Assembly (NCBI RefSeq): GCF_000633255.1
Contig: NZ_AYMJ01000031.1
Coordinates: forward strand, 1-64,000
DNA: 64,000 nt
Direction of reading: 5' to 3'
Origin: Pseudomonas sp. H1h
GTDB taxonomy: Bacteria > Pseudomonadota > Gammaproteobacteria > Pseudomonadales > Pseudomonadaceae
Part shown: positions 42,101 through 51,056 of the stretch, piece by piece
How positions within the stretch are numbered: position 1 is the first letter of the stretch
How the letters are laid out: each line of letters opens with the position of its first letter
Position numbers and translations under genes: made by a program
The notes under the pieces: generated by a model
What the model was told of the DNA's origin: nothing
Database searches by the model: none
What the model saw: the letters and a program-made list of their open reading frames with translations, nothing else

Positions 42101-43249
42101 GAAATCGGTGCGATGGTTTTGCAGATCGACGCGGATAAACAAGCGCTCACCGAAAGCTACCGTTTGCGTCGCCGAGAGTGGGAGTTGCAACGTGATCAGG
42201 CCTTGGCCGAAGTCGGCGCGATCGAGGAGCAGATCACCGCGCAAACGTTCGCGCTCCAGGCTGCCAGAACCAGTCTTGAGCAAACCCTGCGCGCCAACAG
42301 TCAGGCGTTGGCGCTCTATAACTACCTGAAAAAACGTGCCTCCGGCGCCGAGTTGTTCGGCTGGCTGCTGGGGCAACTCAAAGCCTTGCACTATCAGGCT
42401 TACGACGCAGTGGTCAGCCTGTGCCTCAGTGCCCGTGCTTCGTTGAGCGCAGAAACCGGTGATTACGAAAGCGCTGATTCGTTACCGCAGGTATGGCTGG
42501 ACAACCGTCACGGGCTGACGGCGGGTGAACATCTGCGCGAATACCTGCTGCGCATGGATCGCCTGTACCTGCAAAGCCATGAACGTCGCCTGGAACGGAT
42601 CAAGACCATTTCACTGCGACGCCTGTTCGATGACACGGTTGATCCGCAGACGGGGTTCTCCGACTGGAGCCGGGCACTGGCAGACCTGATCGACAAGGGC
42701 ACGCTGGAGTTCCAGCTGACGCAGTTGTCGTTCGATCGCGATCATCCGGGGGAATACTGTCGGCTGATCAATCTGGTGGAAGTCGATCTGCCGGCGCTGG
42801 TTGGCCCTTATCAGGATGTACAGGCGACGCTGCATCAGATCGGCAGCATGACCGCCACCCGGGCAACGGCGCGTTCGGTTGAGTACTTGCACCAGCCGAC
42901 AGGCGCAGTGGCGCCACCTGATGTTCAGTTCAATCTGCGCAGTGGTCAGCAGATCGGCTTGTCGGTGGGGATTTCCGATACCGGCATGAGCGCCGGCAAG
43001 CCGGATGAAGGCTTGCTCAACCCGTTCGAGAACACCGGGGCGGTATCGCGTTGGCAGTTGCACTTTCCCTGGCCCAAGAGTGAGCGGCAAACCTCGATGC
43101 TCGAATCGCTTACCGACGTCATTGTGCGCATCCGTTACACGGCCAAGGCCGGTGAGCCGACCTTCACCCTTGCCGTCAAAGACCTGGTGACGCGGTCAAT
43201 GACTACCCATCAGTCACGCGATGTCAAAGGAGCCGGTAATCATGTTTGA
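39182..43249 (+). CDS. tcaB: TcaB-like C-terminal half of Tc toxin TcA
   Basis: A 1355-residue protein corresponding to the C-terminal half of TcA. A helical ABC_toxin_N-type region comes first (residues 1-150, ending VYPENFINPFVRQRK). A neuraminidase-like beta region follows (about 180-500; QYFWRKTEIE, RLCLVWAEWR). Then come ELFFHLPHLVATRL and WWHYLFDP, long coiled helices of the pore (about 850-1030), and the TcB-binding domain (FGWLLGQLKALHYQAYDAV, ALVGPYQDVQATL, ending DVIVRIRYTAKAG). GGAG precedes the start at 39182; the earlier GTG at 39155 is less likely. It overlaps the next gene by 8 bases. Length is close to YenA2. Confidence 0.92.
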   Translation: MTQRNLAQLLEKRRTALVEYCIGQVSSEKYPFVKTAQDLFELLRMDPLDNYPVQSSWVAEATSCAQQFIHAAYRKLEPGYERVEFDQADLKLWELYSNYPDWAALSLIAVYPENFINPFVRQRKTRLFKALENDLNQTRLNGDSVQRALQGYLKVFEQTCNLDVISAFLDGDSATRATYYFVGRQRVQPFQYFWRKTEIELTSAGNPVNPAAWGEWQPVDIPAGNKVLDLRPLFWAGRLCLVWAEWRDQVGSTKDETHSPHRLDINLAFMSQNSEWSAPLSLYSADQGSDTSDGARLVATTLADAIHPKGRLGVLLTNDKTDAEGLNVLASRDVLFRPMAEDDGSWLEHLAENRFTDALVVQHPLTPKNQPTVAIKGETSGALTPYYALQAVFSEVEGEDFLWVRGLCRARREVITEIEEFVLEINNGTEYDPPPLKASKPLAGGWATGWMEFRRTKGGFTLPLEISLSNATEGSKTFTVSLTDITRFVPPALEKNALDAAQFIGFRQTGMLPRARLNSLFGPELVQRSNISVDAVLDWDTQFLAEPPPASGPITEPNGAFDGANGLYFWELFFHLPHLVATRLRAEDRYLEAQNWWHYLFDPQAIETFVEPKKPRYWRCRPLAGVGNMGHETKMPTDPDAIAYAAPRHYQILVFTEYVKNLVAWGDWYYRQLTRDALVAAKLCYVQAEFLMGKPPAARAVVHWQTQTVEDLLKQSATRPALEQFEQELVFSLADIPPAAPASPLMGLLANEPFKLPINQQLLDLFDWPGQRLNNLRNNLTLDGKPLNVPLFSPPTDPDQLLRDLAAGGVGTPRPMGGRLVVGAFRWRVTYEAALRAVQTLQEYGSQVLRLIEQRDRAEQEELQQEHLKELGVYARTVQEQSIAQLQANVTALSQSRAVAQQRADRFKAWYDENVSDAEYQVMEKLQTAKWMNVGTHAIKTGGAVVASLPNIFGLANGGHRVEKIADAVVFGMEIGAMVLQIDADKQALTESYRLRRREWELQRDQALAEVGAIEEQITAQTFALQAARTSLEQTLRANSQALALYNYLKKRASGAELFGWLLGQLKALHYQAYDAVVSLCLSARASLSAETGDYESADSLPQVWLDNRHGLTAGEHLREYLLRMDRLYLQSHERRLERIKTISLRRLFDDTVDPQTGFSDWSRALADLIDKGTLEFQLTQLSFDRDHPGEYCRLINLVEVDLPALVGPYQDVQATLHQIGSMTATRATARSVEYLHQPTGAVAPPDVQFNLRSGQQIGLSVGISDTGMSAGKPDEGLLNPFENTGAVSRWQLHFPWPKSERQTSMLESLTDVIVRIRYTAKAGEPTFTLAVKDLVTRSMTTHQSRDVKGAGNHV

Positions 43250-46200
43250 TCCAGTCGTTCAGGCCAATGACAGTCTGGTACTCAATGGCGATTTCAGCCA
43301 AGGCATGAGCGACTGGACGCGGGGGGCCAACCCGCGCGAGGTCGCAGTCGTCGGCGAGGAGTATGACGGTATACAGGTCAGGCTGCTTTCTGCGGGGAAC
43401 CTTGGCTCTGCCTGGCAGCAGGTCACTGTACCTGTAGAGCCGGGTGCCAGCGCCAGGTATGTGCTGAGCTTTCTCCATGAAACGCGGCATACCGACGCGG
43501 GCCGCATGCTCATCACGGCTGAAGATGGAACCGTGTTGAGCGAAATCCTGTTGCCGCCGGGCAGCCCTCGCGACCTTGCAGAGGACCAGGCACGGATCGC
43601 CAGCGGACAGCCGCTGGTATTCAAGCCGATTCAGTACGACGCTCCGTTCGATCTGCCGCTGCAGCGCCTGGACAAGATCCGCGTCACGGTGGTCGCTCCG
43701 GCCAATGCTGATCCCGAGGACTATCACCTGAAGGTCCTGATCACGCGCATTCATCTGGCGCTGCACCTTGAGCCAGTGGTGCTGCAGACGCTGAAGCTGG
43801 ACGAGGAGCAATTGCCGGCCGGCGGCCCGCTCTACCTGTGCCTTGGCGCGGACGGTGGATTTCAGCATCGGCTTGAATGTGTTCCCGAACCCGACAGTCC
43901 CTGGCTCTACACCAAGGCTGCGCTGATCAGCGACGACAACCCGCAAGGCGCCGTTACCGTGACGCCTGACTGGGGCGTCGATCAACCGCTGGATTCACCG
44001 TGGCTCCTGCAGTGCCCGTTGATCGGTGATCAGGATCCGTATCTGTTCACGGTCAAACTGCTGAACCAGTACACCGCTGCGCCTTATCCGGTGCAGGTCT
44101 CGCTGGGCCATCACCGGCTGGTGTTTCGCGAGGAGCAGCAGGCTGCGTATTACCCGGTGCTGGAGTTGGCGCAATCAGTGCGGCTGGGCGTACGAGTGGC
44201 CTCTTGGTACACCGGTCAGTTTCTGGCCGGGCGCACGGTGACCTGGGCGATCGACGGACAGGGGGTTTTGAGCACGACACCCACCGATCCTGAGGGGTGG
44301 GCGTATTTCGATTATCTGCCCACGGCGGCAGGCGACTTCAGCGTCGTCGCCTCGGTAACGAGTCCCTACTATGCCAGCGGGGTCGAGACTACAACGCTGG
44401 ATGTTCGGGTGCTCGCGACCGATCCCTGGAAGGACGTTCTGGCGGTGGTCGAGGGTAACGCCTTGCCTTGGGCGCAAAAGACCGGATACCCCAATCGAGG
44501 TTCGACCTATCAGGTGAGTGTTCGAGTACCCGAGGTGTTGCGCGGCACTGAGTTGGCCATGCGCTGGGAAGGCGATTCTGCGGCACAGTTGGGCGTGCAG
44601 GTACGCCCGGAGCTGGAAGCGCCGATACCCGTCGGCCTGGTGGATCTGACCTGGGAGTTGATTTGCCGGGACGAGCTCGATGGTCGCTTCCGGTTGCAAT
44701 TGTCATCTTCGAAGCTCCTGCTGCCTTCAGACAGGAAGCCGATGTCATTGGCACGCAATCTGGTGCGCATCGGCGATGTTCAGGAGGCCAACAAGTTTCC
44801 GGTGGTGGATGAACGCGAAAGCGTCCTGCTGCGGGTGCAAGTGGTGCACGTGGTCACCAGTGGTGACGGCGATCCGGTCAACAATGCATTGGTCGACTGG
44901 CTGACGCCCGAAGGCACGATCTCGACCCAATCGGGCAACGGTGGTTGGGCCAGCGTGCTTTACCAGCCTTCTCGTGGCGGCGACCTGGTGGTGACTGCCC
45001 GCGTCAGGGCGCACGCTGATGCGGTGGCAATGGAGCGCCCGTTTGCGGTCAAGGCACTGCCGAGCAGTCCCTGGAAGAATCAGATCAGGATCTTGTTCGA
45101 CAACACTGAAGTGGATCTGGTCGAGCTGGGGCTGTTGTGCTGGCGGGGGGATTCGCACACCCTGCGCATTGAAGCGACGCCAGGCAGTTCGTTGCTCGAT
45201 CAACTGGTAATGCTGCAATGGCGTGGTGAACCGCCAGAAAACGGGCTGACCGTCGCAGGTATCGGCGTGCCCTTGAAGCTGGAATCGAAGGGGCTGGAAT
45301 GGACGTTCAGTTCACAGGTTGCATCGAGTGCCAGCAGCCTGTTCAGCCTGGCGTTGAGCAGCCCGGTGCTGGCGTCACCCCGAGAGTTGTTCGGTCGGCT
45401 GGTCGCTACGCAGCTGTTTGACGAGTTGACGGTGATGCTGGATCAGGTGACCGCGACACAAGCCAGCCAGAGATTGTTTCCATGCATCGGTGCCAGACAC
45501 AACGTGCGCTATTTGCCCAATGCGTTGAGTCCGTTGGTGGGGTTGCAGGGAACGTTGATGTGGCTGGGAACACCAGCCGACGACCTGGATGCAGGCGTTG
45601 AGCCGCCGCTCGATATTTCCCAGGCACTCAGCGACGGTGGCGTTGGATGGGGGCTGGACTTCACTGCGAGCAAGGTCTCCGGCGATTTTATGCTCGAGCT
45701 TTTTTTGCCGGCATTGAATCTGTCCTTGAGCGCCAATCCTGTGCAGCTCGCCCACAATAAATTGCGAATGGACGACTGGCGCGAGCCTGCGGTTGATGCC
45801 GTCATCGGCAAGGATAAGGCCTGGAGCTGGGTCAGGGTGGTTTCGGCATTTACCGGCCAGGCGGTGGCGCAGGTGGCGGTGCAGTGGAAGACGGCGGCCG
45901 GCCTCGAAACAGTTGCCAGCGATGACCTTGGCTGGTCGGGCTTTGGCTTGACGCCGGGCACCGCCGGTCAGCAAGAGGTGGTAGCCAATGTGCGCAGCCC
46001 GTTCGACGGCTACGAAGAGCAGCGCGCCTTGCCTTTTATCGCTCTCGCCCGTGACCCTTGGGAGGGGGTGCGGGTTCGTTTCGATGGGCACGACGAACAG
46101 CCGTGGGGCAGCCAAACTTTCTTCCCGCGGCGCCGAGGCACACATGTCCTCGAAGTGCTGTTCGAGGATGACAGTCCATTGTTCGAGCAAAATCTGGCCT

Positions 46201-47549
46201 TGGGATTGACCGGTAGCGGCCCTGCGGAGCTGGGTCTGCGCTTCGAACCCGCGCTCGGCGCTGTGCGCCGGCCCTCGGCCTTCGGCCTGCGGTATTCCTT
46301 GCGCTGTGATGATGTGAAGGACGGCGGTTTCGCGCTACGCCTGGGCGCTGAGCGATTGGCGCGCCTGTCACCGGCTAACGCGATGTCGTTGGGCGTGGGC
46401 GCGCAAGTGTTGAAAGTCCTCGCCAGTGGCAGCGTTCAGCAGGTGCTGGAGTGGGAGCAGGAGCTCGTCGAGCAGGTGACCGTGGTGTCATCCATCACTG
46501 GTAAAGGCATCGCCGGGGTGGTGGTGACATGGCGCAACGTGGATCTGGGCACGGTGACCAGCCTGACCGACTTTTATGGGGTGGCCCGTGTGCGGTTCAA
46601 ACCGCAGACACCAGGCGCGGCGGTGGTGACGGCGACGTTGGAGGATGCGGCGTATCTGGAGTCGATTGAGTTGCCGTTTACACTTGAGGAACCGCGGGAA
46701 ATCAGTGAACTGTACGAGCCTGAAGGATCTCGATTGCCTCCAGACGAGGAGCGGGCGCAAGCCCATGCCAAGGTGGTTTCTGCACGTACCGGATTACCAT
46801 TGGTGGGGGTGCAGGTGTGGTGGGATTTTGCGGGCAGTGCCTTGACGCCATCGGTCACGGATGAGGAGGGGATTGCTCGGTTGACCTTTGCCTTTTCCGC
46901 TGATGGGGATGGCATCTTGTCAGCCACGGTTCGGGGGGGGATGGCTGGTTGGGATGTGGCGCAGTTGGTGTATGGCGGGCTGGTGCCGGTGATTGAGTCG
47001 TTGACCAGCTTGCATACCGACATCCAATTGGGGCAGTCAGTCAACGCTGTCGTTCGGGTTGTTTCTCGAGCTGATGGGAAACCGTTGGAAGGGATTAGAG
47101 TCGTGTGGCAGATCCCCGGCCAGGAGTTACCTGTCACGACCACGAACGCGGATGGCAAATCGACATTGGTCCTTGGCCCGAATGAACTGGGACCGAACAG
47201 ACTTGTAGCGACCGTCCGTCTCGGAAGCTCCAAAGCCTGGGTGTTTTACGTATTCGATCCAGCGGATGTCCCCATGTTCGAACGCATCACGAATCTTTCA
47301 CCGCGGAACGTTGTCGGTAGCGAGGCTCATGTCGAAGTCAGAATTATTGACCAGCAGACACGACTGCCTTTAGCCAATAGAAGGGTTACGTGGTTCTATT
47401 TGAATTTGTCGCTTGCCTCGATGAGATCGGACGCTAACGGGATCGCATACGTCAAGTTCATCTTCCCGCGAGCAGGTCACGATAAAATTACTGCTCAATC
47501 AATTGTGGCTTACAAAGAATTGTTCATTAGCGTAACCGAATCCCCATGA
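43242..47549 (+). CDS. Giant modular Ig-like protein of the Tc operon
   Basis: A 1435-residue protein. The N-terminus (about 1-190) looks like a carbohydrate-binding jelly-roll (LVLNGDFSQGMSDWTRG, then AWQQVTVPVEPG). Next come alternating modules. Big-1-like domains (RVASWYTGQFLAGRTVTWAI; RVVSAFTGQAVAQVAVQWKT; VVSSITGKGIAGVVVTW) alternate with ~110-residue beta-rich modules beginning (D/S)PW (44.42, 45.07 and 46.05 kb) and containing FPRRRGTH-like segments. Three further Big-1-like domains close the protein. No signal peptide is seen. AAAGGAG lies 9 bases before the ATG at 43242, so that start is preferred over 43221. The last ~450 bases are AT-richer. It converges on the DUF58 gene with only 17 bases between stops and no obvious terminator. 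A receptor or glycan-binding role is inferred. Confidence 0.82.
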   Translation: MFDPVVQANDSLVLNGDFSQGMSDWTRGANPREVAVVGEEYDGIQVRLLSAGNLGSAWQQVTVPVEPGASARYVLSFLHETRHTDAGRMLITAEDGTVLSEILLPPGSPRDLAEDQARIASGQPLVFKPIQYDAPFDLPLQRLDKIRVTVVAPANADPEDYHLKVLITRIHLALHLEPVVLQTLKLDEEQLPAGGPLYLCLGADGGFQHRLECVPEPDSPWLYTKAALISDDNPQGAVTVTPDWGVDQPLDSPWLLQCPLIGDQDPYLFTVKLLNQYTAAPYPVQVSLGHHRLVFREEQQAAYYPVLELAQSVRLGVRVASWYTGQFLAGRTVTWAIDGQGVLSTTPTDPEGWAYFDYLPTAAGDFSVVASVTSPYYASGVETTTLDVRVLATDPWKDVLAVVEGNALPWAQKTGYPNRGSTYQVSVRVPEVLRGTELAMRWEGDSAAQLGVQVRPELEAPIPVGLVDLTWELICRDELDGRFRLQLSSSKLLLPSDRKPMSLARNLVRIGDVQEANKFPVVDERESVLLRVQVVHVVTSGDGDPVNNALVDWLTPEGTISTQSGNGGWASVLYQPSRGGDLVVTARVRAHADAVAMERPFAVKALPSSPWKNQIRILFDNTEVDLVELGLLCWRGDSHTLRIEATPGSSLLDQLVMLQWRGEPPENGLTVAGIGVPLKLESKGLEWTFSSQVASSASSLFSLALSSPVLASPRELFGRLVATQLFDELTVMLDQVTATQASQRLFPCIGARHNVRYLPNALSPLVGLQGTLMWLGTPADDLDAGVEPPLDISQALSDGGVGWGLDFTASKVSGDFMLELFLPALNLSLSANPVQLAHNKLRMDDWREPAVDAVIGKDKAWSWVRVVSAFTGQAVAQVAVQWKTAAGLETVASDDLGWSGFGLTPGTAGQQEVVANVRSPFDGYEEQRALPFIALARDPWEGVRVRFDGHDEQPWGSQTFFPRRRGTHVLEVLFEDDSPLFEQNLALGLTGSGPAELGLRFEPALGAVRRPSAFGLRYSLRCDDVKDGGFALRLGAERLARLSPANAMSLGVGAQVLKVLASGSVQQVLEWEQELVEQVTVVSSITGKGIAGVVVTWRNVDLGTVTSLTDFYGVARVRFKPQTPGAAVVTATLEDAAYLESIELPFTLEEPREISELYEPEGSRLPPDEERAQAHAKVVSARTGLPLVGVQVWWDFAGSALTPSVTDEEGIARLTFAFSADGDGILSATVRGGMAGWDVAQLVYGGLVPVIESLTSLHTDIQLGQSVNAVVRVVSRADGKPLEGIRVVWQIPGQELPVTTTNADGKSTLVLGPNELGPNRLVATVRLGSSKAWVFYVFDPADVPMFERITNLSPRNVVGSEAHVEVRIIDQQTRLPLANRRVTWFYLNLSLASMRSDANGIAYVKFIFPRAGHDKITAQSIVAYKELFISVTESP

Positions 47550-47566
47550 GGGCACGGCAAATGAGT

Positions 47567-48898
47567 TCAGAGCGTACCGGCCTTCTTCCAGCAGAGGTAT
47601 TGGGTGACTAACGCTGCGCTTAACTCGCCCGGCTGGGCATCCAGCACTCGGGCGCCATGAGCACCCAAACGCTCATGAAGTTCGGCCCGGGCGTTTAGAT
47701 AGTCGACCATGCCGCAATAGGCCAGTGCTTCAGGCAGGGTTTGCACCGGGGTCTGACGCAACTGGTCGAGCGTTGCTTCGCGCAGGCTGACCACCAGCAC
47801 TTGATGCTGACGGTTCAGGTGTTGGACTGCGTTGGTCAGTTCGCCTTGCTCTTCATCGCGCAGATTGGTCACCAGGATGACCAGTGCTCGGCGTTTCTGA
47901 CGGGTCAGTAGCTGCTGCACAGCTGTCTGGTAGTCCGCCGGACGTCGGCTACTCGCCAGATCGTAGACGGCGTTAAGCAAAACGTTGAGTTGCCCGGCGC
48001 CTTTTGACGGCGCTAGATATCGCGGTTGATCGCCGGCAAAGGTGCTCAATCCCACCGCATCGCCCTGACGCAGCGCGACGTAACTCAGCAGCAGACAGGC
48101 GTTGAGCGCATGGTCGAAATGCGACAGCTCGCCATCCTGGCTGCGCATTTGCCGGCCGCAATCGAGGAGGAAAATGATCTGCTGATCACGCTCGTCCTGG
48201 TACTCGCGGGCAATCGGCGTGCGCTGCCGGGCAGTTGCCTTCCAGTCGATCTGGCGCAAGCTGTCGCCTTCGCGAAATTCGCGCAGTTGATGAAATTCCA
48301 GGCCTTGCCCGCGACGCTGGCGCTGGCGCACACCGAGCTGGCTGAGCCAGTTGTCCACCGCCAGCAACTGCCCGCCGTAGAGCTTGGCGAAGTCCGGGTA
48401 GACGCGAATCTCGTCGCTCACCTCGAGCAGGCGTTTGCCTGACCACAGACCCAGCGGGCTGGGCAGGTTGATTTCGCAATGCCCGAAGGTGAAGTGACCG
48501 CGATTGAGCGGGCGCAGGCGATAACCGACCTCGCTGAACTGGCCGGGTTGCAGCTCGACCGTCAGCGGCAGGTTTTCGAAATTCAGCCCCGGTGGCACAT
48601 GATCGAATATCTCCAGTGTTACCGGCTCATTGAAGTCGTGACTGACCTGCAGCCGAACTTCGCTCCAACGGCCGAGTGCGAGGCTGCCGGGCATCTGCCG
48701 TCGTACGAGGGGCGAGGGCAGGCGCTGCAGGCGGATGGCGTCGAGCAGCGCCAGCACCAGCAGGGCCAGCAGCAACCCCCAACTGATCGCCGACAGGCTG
48801 GCAGGGGTCGGGATGTCGAGTGCCTGCACGGTGCCCAGCAGCGTACCGATGGCCAGCAGCACTGCCAGCCAGATCAACAGCAGGCGTGACGGTTTCAC
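47567..48898 (-). CDS. DUF58 protein
   Basis: A 443-residue protein with two N-terminal membrane helices (residues 5-50) and a DUF58 domain. The signature GDSLRQIDWKATARQ lies near residue 215, followed by a VWA-like strand (IIFLLDCGRQM). DUF58 proteins are nearly always encoded with a MoxR ATPase and are thought to act with it on envelope proteins. The start overlaps the MoxR stop by 4 bases. It is the last gene of the six-gene operon. Confidence 0.88.
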   Translation of the reverse strand: MKPSRLLLIWLAVLLAIGTLLGTVQALDIPTPASLSAISWGLLLALLVLALLDAIRLQRLPSPLVRRQMPGSLALGRWSEVRLQVSHDFNEPVTLEIFDHVPPGLNFENLPLTVELQPGQFSEVGYRLRPLNRGHFTFGHCEINLPSPLGLWSGKRLLEVSDEIRVYPDFAKLYGGQLLAVDNWLSQLGVRQRQRRGQGLEFHQLREFREGDSLRQIDWKATARQRTPIAREYQDERDQQIIFLLDCGRQMRSQDGELSHFDHALNACLLLSYVALRQGDAVGLSTFAGDQPRYLAPSKGAGQLNVLLNAVYDLASSRRPADYQTAVQQLLTRQKRRALVILVTNLRDEEQGELTNAVQHLNRQHQVLVVSLREATLDQLRQTPVQTLPEALAYCGMVDYLNARAELHERLGAHGARVLDAQPGELSAALVTQYLCWKKAGTL

Positions 48899-49896
48899 CG
48901 GCGCGGCGCCGGTACTTGGTCGAGCAGTTGCTGCAGCACTTGATCGACCTGCAGACCTTCGATGTCCAGTTCGGGCGCCACCCGTACCCGATGGCGCAGC
49001 ACCGAGAGCGCGCAGCCCTTGATGTCATCGGGGATCACGAACTCGCCGCCGCGCAGCAATGCACGGGCGCGGGCACAACGCACCAGCGCGATGGACGCTC
49101 GCGGCCCGGCGCCGAGGGTCAGGCCGGGCCAGGAGCGGGTGCTGCGCGCCAGCCTCACGGCGTAATCGAGCACCTGATCGTCCAGTGGCAGATCACTGGC
49201 AATGCGTTGCAGAGCCTGCACATCCTTGGCTTGCAGAACCGTGCGCAGCGGCTGCACGTCGAGCATGTCGGCGCGGGTCGAGCGGCTGACCTGACGCACC
49301 ATGCTCAATTCCTGCTCGGCGTCCGGATAGTCCATGCGCACCTTGAGCATGAAGCGATCGAGCTCAGCTTCCGGTAAAGGATAGGTGCCTTCCTGCTCGA
49401 TCGGGTTTTGCGTGGCGAGCACCATGAACGGCTGGGCGATGGGCAGCGCCCGCCCTTCGAGGGTGACCTGACGCTCCTGCATGGCTTCGAGCAATGCCGC
49501 CTGAGTTTTCGCCGGTGCACGGTTGATCTCGTCGGCCAGTAGCAGGTTGGTGAACAGCGGCCCCTTGCGCAGTTTGAACTGCTCGGTGTGCAGGTCGTAC
49601 ACCGCGTGGCCGGTGACGTCGCTGGGCATCAGGTCCGGGGTGAACTGGATGCGCGCAAACTCACCGCCGAAGCACCGCGCCAGCGCCCGTACCAGCAAGG
49701 TTTTGCCCAGCCCGGGGACGCCTTCGAGCAGCACATGGCCGCCGGCAATCAGCGCCGTCAGAACGTCGTCGATCACCGCGTTCTGGCCGATCAGAGCCTT
49801 CTGCAATTCACCGCGCACCGCTTGCGCCAGCTGGCTGGCGCGCTGGCGTTGCTGTGCGGAGTGGCTGGCGCTGCCGGGCTCGATGTGTTCAGTCAT
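48895..49896 (-). CDS. MoxR-family AAA ATPase
   Basis: A 333-residue AAA+ ATPase of the MoxR group: Walker A GVPGLGKT (about residue 57), Walker B LLADEINRAP, and sensor region ATQNPIEQEGTYPLPEAELDRF. MoxR proteins act as chaperone-like ATPases that help activate or assemble partner complexes, often VWA or DUF58 proteins. Both start and stop overlap neighbouring genes by 4 bases, so the stoichiometry within the operon is probably coupled. Confidence 0.93.
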   Translation of the reverse strand: MTEHIEPGSASHSAQQRQRASQLAQAVRGELQKALIGQNAVIDDVLTALIAGGHVLLEGVPGLGKTLLVRALARCFGGEFARIQFTPDLMPSDVTGHAVYDLHTEQFKLRKGPLFTNLLLADEINRAPAKTQAALLEAMQERQVTLEGRALPIAQPFMVLATQNPIEQEGTYPLPEAELDRFMLKVRMDYPDAEQELSMVRQVSRSTRADMLDVQPLRTVLQAKDVQALQRIASDLPLDDQVLDYAVRLARSTRSWPGLTLGAGPRASIALVRCARARALLRGGEFVIPDDIKGCALSVLRHRVRVAPELDIEGLQVDQVLQQLLDQVPAPRR

Positions 49897-51056
49897 AGCG
49901 TGTTCCTCAAGGTTTGCAGGTGGGCCACCTGGCGGCTGAAATCAGCGCTGCTCATGCGCTGTTTCGACACCGGGCTCAGGGCCTGGCTGATGGCGCGGGT
50001 CGGCTGGCGGGTCAGGCGCGACAGCACCAGCCATTGCTCGGCCACGTTCAACTGGTCGAAGCCGGGATGGCGGCGTCGGGCGCGGCGCAGCACGTCCTGT
50101 TGCAGGGCTTGCAACAGCATGTGCTGGCCGTTGTGGCGCAGGATGAAATCGGCGCTGGCACGCAGGTGTTCCTGCAACTGCCGACGGCCACGCGGGGCGG
50201 GCGCGAGCAGTGGCCCGTGGCGCACAGCGACGTGCCACAAACCCAGGGCGATCAGTCCCAGCAGGGCAACGATGGCTTGCGGGAAATAGCGCCAGAGCAG
50301 GGTCAGCAGGCCGTCGTGGGCGGTGTTGAAAATCAGCGTGACGTCGGTGTCGGCGCTCAGGTACCAGAGCAGCCAGGCATTGTCGTGTTGGCTGATGGCC
50401 GAGGTCTTCCACAGCTCGGCATCGGTGACCACGGTGATCGAGCCGAGGCCGTAGGCCAGTTGCATCATGTGCGTGGCCTTGGCGCTGTTGGCCCAGGCTT
50501 GCGCGAGATTCTTCGGGTCTTCCAGATGAAACGCGGTGTCGAAACCGGCGTAGGCCGGGGCGTCCTCGTCTTCCAGGTAGAGTTTGGTCAGGTTCGGGTA
50601 CGGATCATCGGCCAGCTCCGCCGGTGGCTCCTTGAGGTTTTTGCTCAGTGACTGGTGCAGTTGCACCCGGTCCAGCAACAGGTCATCGCTTTGTCTGGCC
50701 TGCTCATCCCACAGCGCTTCGGCGACGAACACCAGGCGTCCGCCGGCGCGGGCCCAGTTCAGCACCTGATCGACCTGGCGCGGGGTCATCCGTGAGCGCT
50801 CACCAAACAACAGCAAGGTGTGCCGGCGCGGATCGATGTCGGGCAGCACTGCCAGCGTTTCGGCATGGCCGACGTTAAGGCCGCGCTCGCGCAGGAACAA
50901 TTCTGCCGCCAGATACGGGTTGGCCTGGGCCTGGGGCGAAGGGCCGTGATCGATCACTTCCTGATAAGGCCTGGCCTTGAGGTACAGATAGACACTCAAC
51001 GCCGCGAGCAGGGCGACGATCAGCCCGCCGATCAGCCATGCGTTGCGCCGGTTCAA
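49893..51056 (-). CDS. DUF4350 protein
   Basis: A 387-residue protein with an N-terminal membrane helix (residues 7-26), a DUF4350 domain (YLAAELFLRERGLNV, LLLFGERSRM, GGRLVFVAEALW) and a second helix near residue 265. It lies in the conserved MoxR/DUF58/DUF4129/SpoIIM/RDD operon, whose joint role is unknown but envelope-associated. It overlaps both neighbours by 4 bases. Confidence 0.85.
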   Translation of the reverse strand: MNRRNAWLIGGLIVALLAALSVYLYLKARPYQEVIDHGPSPQAQANPYLAAELFLRERGLNVGHAETLAVLPDIDPRRHTLLLFGERSRMTPRQVDQVLNWARAGGRLVFVAEALWDEQARQSDDLLLDRVQLHQSLSKNLKEPPAELADDPYPNLTKLYLEDEDAPAYAGFDTAFHLEDPKNLAQAWANSAKATHMMQLAYGLGSITVVTDAELWKTSAISQHDNAWLLWYLSADTDVTLIFNTAHDGLLTLLWRYFPQAIVALLGLIALGLWHVAVRHGPLLAPAPRGRRQLQEHLRASADFILRHNGQHMLLQALQQDVLRRARRRHPGFDQLNVAEQWLVLSRLTRQPTRAISQALSPVSKQRMSSADFSRQVAHLQTLRNTL

